This document shows, in pieces, positions 26,014 through 35,989 of a stretch of DNA of 64,000 nucleotides; the stretch's first letter is position 1; the number at the start of each line of letters is the position of its first letter. The translations under genes were made by a program, and so were the position numbers. The stretch covers positions 1 to 64,000 of the forward strand of contig JACPIU010000009.1 in the NCBI GenBank assembly GCA_016187935.1, read 5' to 3'. Source of the stretch: Bdellovibrio sp. (GTDB taxonomy: Bacteria > Bdellovibrionota > Bacteriovoracia > Bacteriovoracales > Bacteriovoracaceae). The notes under the pieces are model-generated. The model saw nothing but the letters and a program-made list of their open reading frames with translations. It was not told the origin of the DNA and did not search any database.

Positions 26014-29000
26014 CTATTTGATCACCCCACGAGGACGGTAAGGTATGAGTTTAACAAATTCTTTTTTTATTTGCCCAGACTCTAAAATTTCTTTCATACT
26101 TTTACTTTTTGTTTCTTGATAATATTGCTGTCCGAGCTGATGGAGAACTTGAAGGTCTTGAGACTGAATCGGAACTTGCACAATGTACTCCGAATTCATA
26201 TTTTTCAGATAAATGCGATTGAGATAGATAAGGCCCCCCGACATGCCCGCGCCAATATTGCCTTTGGAATCACCCAGAATCCAGACCAGACCTCCCGACA
26301 TATATTCGCAAGCGTGAAACCCCACCTCTTCGACCACACTCAGGGCACCACTATTTCTGACTGCGAAACGATCACCTGCTTTGCCATGAACGAAAAGAGT
26401 TCCGCCAGTAGCTCCATAGAGAGCACAATTTCCAATAATGGTATTTTTTTCAGGGGCATAATCGATATGTTTGCAATCAGTTGTAATAACGACAAGTCCT
26501 CCGCTCATCCCCTTGGCCACAGAATCATTGGCCTCACCCTTGAGTCTTATTTCCATGCCTAAGACGGTGAAGACAGCGAAACCTTGTCCTGCCGAACCAG
26601 TAAAATCCAAGCAAACTTTATCCGGCAATTTTGGCGCGATCAATTTGGCACGTTCCAGGGCATAGAGACCGGCCAGAGTTGCCGGAACGGCGCGATCAGA
26701 ATTTTTAATGTTGAAATGAGAAATGTGCCCTAATTTTTGAATGATCGTCTGATTGAGCTGGGAATGACTTTCGGCCTGAAAATAATACTTGGTGGCACTG
26801 TTGTCATATTGTTGGATAAAACGATTTAAATCGAGTGTTCTTTCCTTGATAATCTCTCGATGTTTGCAATTCTCTTGCAGCAAATGGTTTTGGCCCATGA
26901 TTTGTTCTAACGAATGGTATCCCATATGGGCGAGAATCTCTCTTACTTCCCGGGCCAGGCAATGGAGAAGACTGACAATTTTCGCCGATTCGCCTTGATA
27001 GTTTGCCTTTAATTTCGCTGAATGTGTCGCAATCCCCGTTGGGCAGGTATTTTTCTCACATACCCGCGCCATAATACAACCTTCGGCCACGAGAAGAAGT
27101 TTTCCGAAATCAAATTGCTGAGCTCCTAATAACGCGGCCACCACGACATCCTTCCCTGTGGCAAGACTTCCATCAACCCTGAGCAAAACGCTCTCACGCA
27201 AACCGTTGTCAACCAGGGTACGATGCACTTCGATGAGACCAACTTCAAGTGGAAGACCGGTATGTTTCATAGATAGAAGTGACGCCGCACCAGTACCCCC
27301 ATCTCCGCCAGAAATATGAATAATATCGGCCCCGGCCTTTGCAACACCCAAGGCGATGGCGCCGATGTTATCTCCTGAGACAAGTTTCACTGAGACTTTT
27401 AAAAGCGGGTGAAGTTGCTTGATTTCATAGATCAGTTCTTTTAAATCTTCGATACTGTAAATATCATGTTGTGGTGCAGGTGAAATGAGATCCACTCCTG
27501 GAGTGGTAAAACGGGCCTTGGCGATATCCTCGGTAACTTTTGCGCCCATGAGTTGTCCACCCTCGCCAGGCTTGGCCCCTTGGGCAATCTTGATCTGGAC
27601 TTCGCTTCCAGTCACGAGATATTGTGCAGTAACTCCAAATCTTCCAGAAGCAATCTGCTTGGTTGTGGCAGTAATACCTTGGGTGTGGTAGTAGGGATTT
27701 TCGCCGCCTTCACCGCTATTACTTCTGCCGTTAATTTCTCTTAGTGCCATGATAATATCTCTCTGGGATTCAGCACTGATGGAACCAAAGGACATTGCGC
27801 CACTGCCAAAGGTGGTAAGAATTTTTTCAGTGGTCTGCACTTTCTCAAGATCAAGTGGTCTTTCTCCTGGAATTACGTCAAAAAGGTGACGAATGAGCAA
27901 TGGTTTTTCATGAAGGTCTTGGGAAAACTCTCGATAGCGTCTATACAGTTCGGAAAAATCCTTTTCTTGCAGAATTTTATGCAAGGTCACAGCGCGCCGA
28001 GTGGTCTGGGTGTGTGATTCACCAAATTTCATCCCCGCATGTTCTTTGTAAAGAAAATAATTTTCTAATTCCTGATCATCAAATTTGCATGAATTTTTAA
28101 CAAGGTTGAGTAAACTTGCAAGCGAATATCCTCCAAGAAGAGAGGTCTTTCCAACAAAGAATTTGTCCAAAACATCCTGTCCGAGTCCCAGCGGTGTAAA
28201 AAGTTTTGAACCTTGATAGGATCGAAATACTGAAATTCCTCGCTTTGACATAATACGGAGAATTCCGTCATTCATGGCCTGGATGAGTCTTCGCTCCCGT
28301 TGATCGCTAAAGAGTTGCGCTAATCTCGGGTCATTGGAAACCAAAGCTGTTTCAAAGGCCATATAAGGACAAACGGCCGATGCCCCATAACCCAAAAGAC
28401 AGGCGAGCTGATGAGGGTTTCTGACATCACCTACTTCCAGGATAAGTGAAGTTCGTAATCTTCGACCGGTGTTATTTAATCCAAGATTGAGATATGACAT
28501 TGCCAGAAGTGAGGGGATTGGAAGTCGTTGCCTACTGGCCTGGCGGTCACTCAAAATCAGCAAGCTAAATCCGTTTTTAAGTGCCATGATGGCCTCATCC
28601 CTAATCTCATCGAGCCTATTGCAAAAATCTTGCAGAGTGCTGTTTGCCTCAAAAGTAATATCAATTGTTTGTGAGCGAAGATCATGGTGGTGAGGATTGG
28701 CGCTTAAGGATTTTAAGAATTCCATCTGCCCGAGAGAGATCACCGGACCTTCCATTTCAAGACATGGTTTGAGTGGTATAAACTCCCTGGGTTCAAAAAT
28801 GTTTGGCTTGCGTCCGAGAAAAACACGCATATCAGTAACCACTTTCTCCCTGATATAATCGATCGGAGGATTAGTTACTTGTGCAAAGTCTTGATAGAAA
28901 AAATCAAAGATTGATCTTGGTTGTTGTGAAAGAAAAGGCAAGCATGCTGTATCACCCATGGAACTAATTGGTTCTTTGGAGTCGACCGTCATGGGGATAA

Positions 29001-30303
29001 TAATTTTCTCAATCTCATCTTTTGAAAAATTAAAAAGCTTTTGCTTTAACAACAAATTTTCTGTCAAGGCCCCTGGAGGACTATATTCCAAAGGAATGGC
29101 CTGAGGGTCGAAGTGGGCCTGGATGTTTTCGGGGAAATTCTTGGGATCGAGAAAGCTTATACTGCCAGAGAGAACATTGATCGTAACTGACTCACCGGAA
29201 GAAAGCGCTCCCTTTTCGAGAATCTTTGAAGGGTCCAAATTAAAAACCCCGGCCTCGGATGAAAGGAAAAAAAGGTCTTGAGTTTTCTGCCAACGGCATG
29301 GTCGAAAACCGTTTCTATCCAAGCGGGCACCAATATTTTTCCCATCACTAAAGGTTACCATGGCCGGCCCATCCCATGGTTCCATTCCTCGACTCCAAAA
29401 TTTGTAGAAATCGCTGTCAGAGTTGGCCGGGGGGATAAGAATGGCCATCGTTTCAGCAAGTTTAGGCACACTACTACGATATCTTAAACCTTCGGCGATA
29501 CAGTTGAGATTGCCCGAGTCACTTTGTCCCATATGGGTGATCAATTCATCCGTTTTAAGCCCTAAATCTTTCTCACGCGTGATCGCCCAGGCCTTATTCC
29601 CTTCAATCGTGTTAATCTCGCCATTGTGGGCAATCAAACGAAAAGGTTGAATTTTATCCCAGGTGGAAATGGTGTTGGTGCTGAAGCGGCGGTGAAATAA
29701 GCAAAAATTGGTTGTGTATCTTTCATCCTGCAGATCGAGATAAAACTTTTTTAAATCATGACTGCGACAGAGCGCCTTGTAAATTATGCTCCTTGGGGAG
29801 AGTGAGCTGAAATAGAATTCACGGTGAATACCATTTTCTTTTTCTTTGGTGCGGGTGGTTTGTCGTGCATGATAAAGCAGCCGTTCAAAGGAATAAACGG
29901 TTCGGCAGTGTTCAGGCCTTTCAATAATGGCCTGGATCATGTTGGGCATTATTTTAAGTGCCTGAGGACTGAGAACCGAGGTATCGACAGGAACGTCCCG
30001 GTATGCCACGACTTTCAGGCCATATTGCCAAAAGGTTTCCTCAAAAACTTTTAACGAGCGCTTTCTTTTTTCAGTATCACGAGGCATATAAAGAGCGGCG
30101 ACTGCAAAGGTATTGGCTTCTCTCTCGAAAAGTTTATATGGAATGCCTGTCATGATACCGGCACCATCACCTATGTTATCCGGTCCTACACCGCCCCGAT
30201 GTTCCATACATTCTAATGCATGAAGGCCGTGTTTTAAGATTGCATGATTTCGCTCATTTTTCAGAGAGACCAAAAATCCCACGCCACAACCATCTTTTTC
30301 CAT
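26014..30303 (-). CDS. gltB: Glutamate synthase large (alpha) subunit
   Basis: This is a 1429-residue enzyme, close to the usual 1480-1510. The start at ATG 30303 has AGGAG before it. The N-terminus MEKDGCGVGF holds the glutaminase Cys of the class II amidotransferase, normally exposed by propeptide removal. The central FMN domain includes SGRFGVTAQYLV and the GGDGGTGAASL barrel motif. CIMARVCEKNTC provides the three Cys of the 3Fe-4S cluster near residue 1075. The C-terminal beta-helix of glycine repeats ends with GMSGGLVWIL. It converts glutamine plus 2-oxoglutarate into two glutamates. No gltD-like small subunit lies in the window. It sits in a three-gene unit with an upstream membrane protein and the downstream rhomboid protease. 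Confidence 0.95.
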   Translation of the reverse strand: MEKDGCGVGFLVSLKNERNHAILKHGLHALECMEHRGGVGPDNIGDGAGIMTGIPYKLFEREANTFAVAALYMPRDTEKRKRSLKVFEETFWQYGLKVVAYRDVPVDTSVLSPQALKIMPNMIQAIIERPEHCRTVYSFERLLYHARQTTRTKEKENGIHREFYFSSLSPRSIIYKALCRSHDLKKFYLDLQDERYTTNFCLFHRRFSTNTISTWDKIQPFRLIAHNGEINTIEGNKAWAITREKDLGLKTDELITHMGQSDSGNLNCIAEGLRYRSSVPKLAETMAILIPPANSDSDFYKFWSRGMEPWDGPAMVTFSDGKNIGARLDRNGFRPCRWQKTQDLFFLSSEAGVFNLDPSKILEKGALSSGESVTINVLSGSISFLDPKNFPENIQAHFDPQAIPLEYSPPGALTENLLLKQKLFNFSKDEIEKIIIPMTVDSKEPISSMGDTACLPFLSQQPRSIFDFFYQDFAQVTNPPIDYIREKVVTDMRVFLGRKPNIFEPREFIPLKPCLEMEGPVISLGQMEFLKSLSANPHHHDLRSQTIDITFEANSTLQDFCNRLDEIRDEAIMALKNGFSLLILSDRQASRQRLPIPSLLAMSYLNLGLNNTGRRLRTSLILEVGDVRNPHQLACLLGYGASAVCPYMAFETALVSNDPRLAQLFSDQRERRLIQAMNDGILRIMSKRGISVFRSYQGSKLFTPLGLGQDVLDKFFVGKTSLLGGYSLASLLNLVKNSCKFDDQELENYFLYKEHAGMKFGESHTQTTRRAVTLHKILQEKDFSELYRRYREFSQDLHEKPLLIRHLFDVIPGERPLDLEKVQTTEKILTTFGSGAMSFGSISAESQRDIIMALREINGRSNSGEGGENPYYHTQGITATTKQIASGRFGVTAQYLVTGSEVQIKIAQGAKPGEGGQLMGAKVTEDIAKARFTTPGVDLISPAPQHDIYSIEDLKELIYEIKQLHPLLKVSVKLVSGDNIGAIALGVAKAGADIIHISGGDGGTGAASLLSMKHTGLPLEVGLIEVHRTLVDNGLRESVLLRVDGSLATGKDVVVAALLGAQQFDFGKLLLVAEGCIMARVCEKNTCPTGIATHSAKLKANYQGESAKIVSLLHCLAREVREILAHMGYHSLEQIMGQNHLLQENCKHREIIKERTLDLNRFIQQYDNSATKYYFQAESHSQLNQTIIQKLGHISHFNIKNSDRAVPATLAGLYALERAKLIAPKLPDKVCLDFTGSAGQGFAVFTVLGMEIRLKGEANDSVAKGMSGGLVVITTDCKHIDYAPEKNTIIGNCALYGATGGTLFVHGKAGDRFAVRNSGALSVVEEVGFHACEYMSGGLVWILGDSKGNIGAGMSGGLIYLNRIYLKNMNSEYIVQVPIQSQDLQVLHQLGQQYYQETKSKSMKEILESGQIKKEFVKLIPYRPRGVIK

Positions 30304-30330
30304 AGTACTCCTGCGCATTTGAAAATAAGG

Positions 30331-31041
30331 TTAGCGCTTTAGTAGAATATTTTCCACCTGTTGAAGGTTGGATTCAAGGTTTAACCTGGCCTTAAGTTGA
30401 CACCTGACTGGTATTTCCATAGGAGGTAATTGCACTTGACCCATTTCTCTTAATTTAACTTTAAAACCATTGATCTTCATGTGGACTTCACCTTCAAAAG
30501 GAAAAGACATATCAATAGGCAGTTGGGTTTTTATGGGAATTTTAATTGAACCTAGGCCGAGCACACTTGTCTCGATCGTAGTATCAATCGGTAGTTTCAA
30601 TTTGACTGGAATCGTGGCGGAAATATTGACTTGTTCATCAATATCTAAAGAGGTGTCGACACTAAAGGGGGCCGAGACAGGCCGTTCAATATGAATCGGG
30701 ATACTCTCATCAATATCAACCGTAACAGGAATATTTTTATCTTTGAGTAAGAGATAAATATTCTTTCTTATTTCTTCCAGTTGCCAGTTGGAGATATCAA
30801 TTAAAAAAAATGACACAAAAATGGTGAGCGCCATCAAAAAATACAAGCAAGCTGCAATAACTATCCAGAATCGAAAATCGGTAGTTTCAAGCAGATGGAT
30901 TACTTCATTAAATTTGCCCGCCCCAATAACCAATGGCCCGGTAAAAAAAACAAAGCCAAACACTGCACTGAAGGCAAAAAGAACTTGGCCGAAGAGTACC
31001 CATTTAAGATATTTTTTAAAATTGATTTTCCCTAATAGCAT
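30331..31041 (-). CDS. Inner-membrane protein with beta-rich periplasmic domain
   Basis: This is a 236-residue protein with two membrane helices (about residues 15-40 and 58-82), followed by about 140 residues dominated by alternating hydrophobic residues with Pro/Ile/Val (SAPFSVDTSLDIDEQVNIS, IPVKLKLPIDTTIETSV). This is a beta-sandwich-like pattern. I do not recognise the family. It is 27 bases upstream of gltB and on the same strand, so it is the first gene of that unit. Confidence 0.65.
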   Translation of the reverse strand: MLLGKINFKKYLKWVLFGQVLFAFSAVFGFVFFTGPLVIGAGKFNEVIHLLETTDFRFWIVIAACLYFLMALTIFVSFFLIDISNWQLEEIRKNIYLLLKDKNIPVTVDIDESIPIHIERPVSAPFSVDTSLDIDEQVNISATIPVKLKLPIDTTIETSVLGLGSIKIPIKTQLPIDMSFPFEGEVHMKINGFKVKLREMGQVQLPPMEIPVRCQLKARLNLESNLQQVENILLKR

Positions 31042-31251
31042 CTTGCATAGGATAGGCCGAATTTGATAAAGCTTCCAGGTTATTATTGTGCCGAAGCCTG
31101 AGATATCTTACAGATAGTGAGTCAAGCTAGAAATAAGATAGAAAAGAATTGGCGCTGATTCATTTGTGAAAAAAAGCTGGGCCTTGGATCTTTTCATAAC
31201 ATTTTGCTCAAGGATACATGCTACATTGCCCCGAGATCAAGGGAGAATGCA

Positions 31252-32106
31252 ATGAATCTCAGAACATTGAGCGACAAGAATCTACATGAGAGAACTATCG
31301 ATGCCTCCAGAAAGGAAAAATCAAAAACATTAGAACTGCTTCGGCATCTTACCGAGGTGCAGAGGCGGGTTCTCTATGCGGAATATGGTTATTCCACCTT
31401 ATATAAATATGTCATTTATGAACTTGGATATTCAGAGGGAGAATGTTGGACTCGTATTCAGGCAATGAAACTGATTCGCACATCCAAATTTGCCGAAGAG
31501 AAAATTGCCGAAGGTGCCTTGAGTCTTTCAAATGCGGCCGAAGTGCAAAAATATATTCAAGAGTTTAATTATACCGATCCTGGGCAAGTCAATGAAACAA
31601 TCGACCTGGCAAGCCAAAGATCCCATCGCGCACTGGTGCGCGAACTTGATCGCCGCGCGCATCGGGAAAGAACCGAGAAGAAAATTGTTTTGCGCAAACA
31701 ACTTTTAGATAAAATAGAACGTCTTAATCGATTACTCGATACTGATATGACAGAACTCGAAATGATTGAAATGCTTTTGGATAAAGAAGTCCGTGAATGT
31801 GAATTGCGATCTCAAAGGCCTAGGACGTCAAAGAAGGTCGAGGTTAAAAATTCTCGTTACATTCCAGTTCAAGTTAGGCGGGCCGTTGTCACTAGATCTC
31901 AGCATCAGTGTGAATTTCGCGATAAAAATGGAAAACGCTGTGCGGAACGACGTAATCTGCAATTTGATCATTTAGAACCTTATGCTCTGGGTGGACAGCG
32001 AACTGAGCAAAATATTCAAATGCTTTGCTCAGCTCACAACCAACGTAGAATGGTCAAAACATTTGGCGTGTTAGATAGGCCACCCAATATCAGTCCCGGG
32101 AATTAA
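31252..32106 (+). CDS. HNH endonuclease family protein
   Basis: This is a 284-residue protein starting at ATG 31252 after AAGGGAGA. The N-terminal 150 residues are helical (LLRHLTEVQRRVLYAEYGYS, GALSLSNAAEVQKY) and probably bind DNA. Residues about 215-275 form an HNH nuclease fold: a Cys pair (QHCQCEFRD-like, then GKRCAERR), FDHLEPYALGG as the catalytic H strand, and QNIQMLCSAHNQRR closing the zinc site. This architecture is one I associate with multicopy HNH proteins of Bdellovibrionota; the role is unknown. The stop overlaps the convergent htpX by four bases. Confidence 0.75.
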   Translation: MNLRTLSDKNLHERTIDASRKEKSKTLELLRHLTEVQRRVLYAEYGYSTLYKYVIYELGYSEGECWTRIQAMKLIRTSKFAEEKIAEGALSLSNAAEVQKYIQEFNYTDPGQVNETIDLASQRSHRALVRELDRRAHRERTEKKIVLRKQLLDKIERLNRLLDTDMTELEMIEMLLDKEVRECELRSQRPRTSKKVEVKNSRYIPVQVRRAVVTRSQHQCEFRDKNGKRCAERRNLQFDHLEPYALGGQRTEQNIQMLCSAHNQRRMVKTFGVLDRPPNISPGN

Positions 32107-33014
32107 CGGGCAAATTCATTTTTCATAAGGGCACTAATCCGCCGATCGAGATCGGGGTGAGTTGAGATCCACTTAAGAAAATTTGAGCGCGATGAAATTT
32201 GCATGGCCTGCATACCCGAGGTGGCGTCTTGGACTTCTGCCGTAATCGGGTAGCATTGCTTTAAGCGTTGCAAGGCCGCAATCATTTTTTCTTTGCCTGC
32301 CAAGCGTGCCCCGCCGCTATCTGCGCGGAATTCCCTATAGCGCGAAAACCATGCCACTAAAGGCAGTGCCATGAGGCCAAAGATCATTTCAAAAACATGT
32401 ACCATCATAATTTGCATGAAACCGCCACCAAAAGAACTGCGGTTATCCTCATCCCTATCTCCTCTTAAAGCATTGGACAGGGCGAAAGCGGCAATACGGG
32501 AGAGGAACATAACGAAGGCGTTCACAACTCCTTGGATCAGAGTCATGGTGATCATATCGCCGTTTGTAATGTGGGTTATTTCATGAGCGATAACTCCTTC
32601 AACTTCTGCTTCATTCATTCTTTGCAAGAGGCCGGTCGATACCGCCACCAGAGCGCTATTTTTTGTGGCACCAGTGGCAAAAGCATTGACGTCTGAGCTT
32701 TCATACACACCCACTTCGGGCATTTTTTCAATGCCTCCTTTTTTGGCAAGCCGGTGGACCATGGAAACGAGTTGATCGTATTGGCCTCGTTCTTTTATTA
32801 CACGGACACCCATAAACATCTTGGCCATGAATTTTGATAAAAGAAGTGAGATAAAGGCACCACCCATTCCCCAAAAGAGACAGAAAATCATGAGAGATTG
32901 GTAATTGATTCCATAAGGCCCGCCATAGCGTCCGATTCCGAGCAAAGAACCCACAATAGAAAGTGTCAACATTACAAGGATGTTGACTAAAAAGAACAGA
33001 ATCCAACGTTTCAT
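32103..33014 (-). CDS. htpX: Membrane zinc metalloprotease HtpX
   Basis: This is a 303-residue M48 protease. Two N-terminal membrane helices are followed by the conserved ESSDVNAFATG segment, VIAHEITHITNGDM with the zinc site His144-Glu145-x-x-His148, two further hydrophobic helices, and SRYREFRADSGGARLAG with the third zinc ligand Glu. The length fits E. coli HtpX (293). It degrades misfolded inner-membrane proteins with FtsH. TAGGAG lies before the ATG. No heat-shock promoter was identified with confidence. Confidence 0.92.
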   Translation of the reverse strand: MKRWILFFLVNILVMLTLSIVGSLLGIGRYGGPYGINYQSLMIFCLFWGMGGAFISLLLSKFMAKMFMGVRVIKERGQYDQLVSMVHRLAKKGGIEKMPEVGVYESSDVNAFATGATKNSALVAVSTGLLQRMNEAEVEGVIAHEITHITNGDMITMTLIQGVVNAFVMFLSRIAAFALSNALRGDRDEDNRSSFGGGFMQIMMVHVFEMIFGLMALPLVAWFSRYREFRADSGGARLAGKEKMIAALQRLKQCYPITAEVQDATSGMQAMQISSRSNFLKWISTHPDLDRRISALMKNEFAR

Positions 33015-33160
33015 ACCTCAACTCCTAAGATCTAAGAGGAAAATTAATTTTAATTACTTTGGGGGCAGAATAAGCATCGTCAAGAGTATTGTATGATTTT
33101 TCCTTAAGCCAAGTCTACGATTTGCCGAAGAATTCACAAATACTTTACTAATGGTTCTTA

Positions 33161-34459
33161 ATGACGAAGAGAAATCGAAAATTTCTCGAAACTGGATGGC
33201 AGGTGTGTCTATTTTTTGCCGTCCTTTTCACTTCTTTTGAAGCACCATATTCCTTAGCGATCAAATCACAGATTCATCAATGGCAGCTCTGGGTCGATGG
33301 AGTTATCAGTTTGCTATTTATGGCAGATCTATTTTACTACATCATTCAGGAAAAAAAGCGGCGAAAAGATGATCGTCCCAAAACACATATGGATAACATA
33401 AAGCATCAAACGAACTTATTATTAAGTTTTATCTCATCCATTCCTTTTGATATTGTAATCGCCATTTTTGGTTTGAATTCACTCCATATTCTCCGACTGA
33501 TTCGCCTCTATCGGCTAATGCGATTACCGCATATCTTTCACACCGTGGGAGATCTGGCAGTTATTCCGGGATGGTTCAAGGCGATGATGGCCATCGTAGG
33601 GGCCACTATTGGCACACACATCTTTGCCTGCCTCTGGATGATGGTTTATCCAAATCCCGGCGATATGAGCAAGCTCGATTACTATATTCGCTCACTCTAT
33701 TATGTGGTAACAACACTTTCCACCGTAGGTTATGGCGACATCACTCCGCCGACAACAGGTGGGCGTCTTTTGGCCATGCTTACGATGATGGTGGGGGTCG
33801 GTATTTTTGGTATTATCATTGGAAATATCACTCGCTATTTTAGTGAAGCAGATCGTTACAAAGAACTGAACAGGGAGAAAATTCAAGATCTCACTAATTT
33901 CATGCGCCATTATGAAGTCCCGATCGAAATTCAGGAAGTGGCCTTGAATTATTATGGTCATCTCCTGGCAAAAAGATTATCCGACAATGATGATAAAATA
34001 ATTGCCGAGCTACCTGCTTCTCTGCAAGAGGAGATGCGCACTTACATGAATGTGAAGTTAATTGGCGGACTTTCTATTTTTCAAAACTGTACTGCCGAAT
34101 GTCTCAAGACCGTTGCTCAAGCATTAGAGCAAAAATATTTTTCCCCCGGACAGCAAGTGATTAGTAAGGGCGAAATAGGACATGAGATGTTTATCATTGG
34201 CCATGGTTCGGTCAATGTGACTCTGGATAATGTAACAGTGTTGGCAACTTTAAATGCAGGACATTTTTTTGGCGAATCGGCCTTACTGGAAGAAGCTCCA
34301 CGCAATGCTCATGTTGTGGCCTCCGACTATTGCGATCTTTATAAATTAGACAAAAATGATTTCATCAACATCATCAAAAGATATCCTGAACTTTATCGCA
34401 ATATCGAAGCTGTCATTTCCAAGCGTAAAGTTACGTCTAACTCAAACCGGCCTTCCTGA
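33161..34459 (+). CDS. Cyclic-nucleotide-gated potassium channel
   Basis: This is a 432-residue protein with the layout of eukaryote-like CNG/HCN/EAG channels. Four voltage-sensor helices come first, S4 being the Arg-rich LRLIRLYRLMRLPHIF (about residues 110-126). The pore has TTLSTVGYGDITPP, whose TVGYGD is a potassium selectivity filter, and S6 follows. There is then a C-linker and a cyclic-nucleotide-binding domain from about 300 to 415, with FSPGQQVISKGEIGHEMFII and the phosphate-binding cassette GHFFGESALLEEAPRNAHV. It acts in the inner membrane. Ligand (cAMP or cGMP) is not predictable. The 3' end overlaps the convergent aminomutase gene by 23 bases. Confidence 0.88.
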   Translation: MTKRNRKFLETGWQVCLFFAVLFTSFEAPYSLAIKSQIHQWQLWVDGVISLLFMADLFYYIIQEKKRRKDDRPKTHMDNIKHQTNLLLSFISSIPFDIVIAIFGLNSLHILRLIRLYRLMRLPHIFHTVGDLAVIPGWFKAMMAIVGATIGTHIFACLWMMVYPNPGDMSKLDYYIRSLYYVVTTLSTVGYGDITPPTTGGRLLAMLTMMVGVGIFGIIIGNITRYFSEADRYKELNREKIQDLTNFMRHYEVPIEIQEVALNYYGHLLAKRLSDNDDKIIAELPASLQEEMRTYMNVKLIGGLSIFQNCTAECLKTVAQALEQKYFSPGQQVISKGEIGHEMFIIGHGSVNVTLDNVTVLATLNAGHFFGESALLEEAPRNAHVVASDYCDLYKLDKNDFINIIKRYPELYRNIEAVISKRKVTSNSNRPS

Positions 34460-35795
34460 TAGCGTTCAATACCATGTCTTCACGAGCACGCGGATCGGAC
34501 CAGCGCTTTTGGGCGTCATGGCCTAATTTGTGAATAGGGTCAAAATAAGTAAAGACCTTGCCTGGTTTGACGTTTGCCGCCAACCACACGGAGATGCCAT
34601 TTTCCTCGTCGTAGTATTCATAAGAGGCCACATGGCGCTTTCCTCCACCCCCTGGGAGGTCACACACAAAAGTCGGCGTATTAAAGCCTGCGGTGGTACC
34701 GCGTACGGCCTTTTCCAACTCCACCCCTTCTCTCAAGGTGGTGCGGAAATGCTCACAGCCAGGCACCATATCGTGCATATAGACGTAATACGGTTGAATG
34801 TTGATGTAGGAAACTTTACGGGTGAGCAAGACCATATCTTCGATCTTGTTATTGACTCCATTTTGCAACACACCCTGGTTGCGCACAATCACTCCTTCTG
34901 AAAATAGACGCTCCATGGCCCGCTCGGACCATTTAGTAATTTCTGAAGGGCAGCTAAAATGAGTGTGAATCATAACCTGTTTAAAATAGCTCCGTCCCAA
35001 GGCATGCACTTGTAAGAAGGCCTTCACCCATGCATCATCAGTGAGAATTTTCATGGGGAAAATGGCAATGCCTTTTGTGGCATAACGGATGCGTCGAATA
35101 TGGGGAATATTGAGCAAATTTTCACCGATATATTTGATCTGCTCAGGTGTTAGCATAAAGGAATCTCCCCCTGAGATCACCACATCTTCAACGCTCGGCT
35201 GTTTTTTGATGTATTCAAAAACCTTGTCCCAATTTTTTTGATTGGCGCCATAGGATTCTTTTTCCACTGTATCTGTGGAACCGCCGATAATGCGACTACG
35301 TGTGCAATATGAACAATAGACAGGACAAATTGCCGTAGGTAAAAAAAGTACTTTATCGGAATAACGATGGGTCAGCATGGGGACAGGTGAATCAGCATCT
35401 TCATTCAAAGAATCGGAAAGATAATATGGGTGATCTGCAAGAAACTGACTGCCCAGAGGCAAAAATTGTTTGCGAAGAGGGTCGTTATAGGGATCGCTCC
35501 AATCAATTAAGGCAAAAATATAAGGCGTAATACGAATGTTCATGGGAGCGCGCTTTTGCCCTTCGATAATATCTTTAATCAAGTCATCATGAACAAGCTT
35601 CCCGAGCACTTTTTCGACTTGCTCAACTTTGCGAATAGAATTCTTGGATTGCCATAGATGATCGGCAAACTCATCCCGAGAAACCTGTCCCCATGCCGGA
35701 ATCTTTTTCCAAAACTCATCATCGCGAAAATTGCGGTGTTGGAGTTCTGGGATATGAAATTTTGCTTCAGCAAGATTCGTCTTAACTCTAGGCAT
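34437..35795 (-). CDS. Lysine 2,3-aminomutase-type radical SAM enzyme
   Basis: This is a 452-residue protein. CPVYCSYC (Cys-x3-Cys-x2-Cys) binds the 4Fe-4S/SAM cluster. VEDVVISGGDSFMLTPE is the GGD motif of the family, and CDLPGGGGK supplies the Lys that binds pyridoxal phosphate. Length and order match KamA/AblA and glutamate 2,3-aminomutases, and it is longer than the EF-P-modifying EpmB. KamA makes beta-lysine from lysine, for degradation or, with AblB, for the osmolyte N-acetyl-beta-lysine; no ablB is in the window, so the pathway is open. The start has AGAGGT upstream. Confidence 0.85.
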   Translation of the reverse strand: MPRVKTNLAEAKFHIPELQHRNFRDDEFWKKIPAWGQVSRDEFADHLWQSKNSIRKVEQVEKVLGKLVHDDLIKDIIEGQKRAPMNIRITPYIFALIDWSDPYNDPLRKQFLPLGSQFLADHPYYLSDSLNEDADSPVPMLTHRYSDKVLFLPTAICPVYCSYCTRSRIIGGSTDTVEKESYGANQKNWDKVFEYIKKQPSVEDVVISGGDSFMLTPEQIKYIGENLLNIPHIRRIRYATKGIAIFPMKILTDDAWVKAFLQVHALGRSYFKQVMIHTHFSCPSEITKWSERAMERLFSEGVIVRNQGVLQNGVNNKIEDMVLLTRKVSYINIQPYYVYMHDMVPGCEHFRTTLREGVELEKAVRGTTAGFNTPTFVCDLPGGGGKRHVASYEYYDEENGISVWLAANVKPGKVFTYFDPIHKLGHDAQKRWSDPRAREDMVLNAIRKAGLS

Positions 35796-35989
35796 AACCG
35801 ACCTCTGTAAGTGTTTAATGATAAAGGTAAATTATAAAGAACTATAACGTAAAAACTAACAACTGTCTAAAAAAGAGGCACTTTCTATCTGCCTTTCGAC
35901 CAGTTAAGTGCAGCAATGTCGCATAGTTCACTGATGGTATCGTCTTTGCAGCAATGGGGCCAATATTTGTCTATTATGAAGGAGTTTCT

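Noticed and set aside
35893-35906. 14-bp match CTTTCGACCAGTTA also found near 50684, both upstream of exported-protein genes
   Set aside because: Several 14-base matches are expected by chance in 64 kb, and flanking bases do not match.
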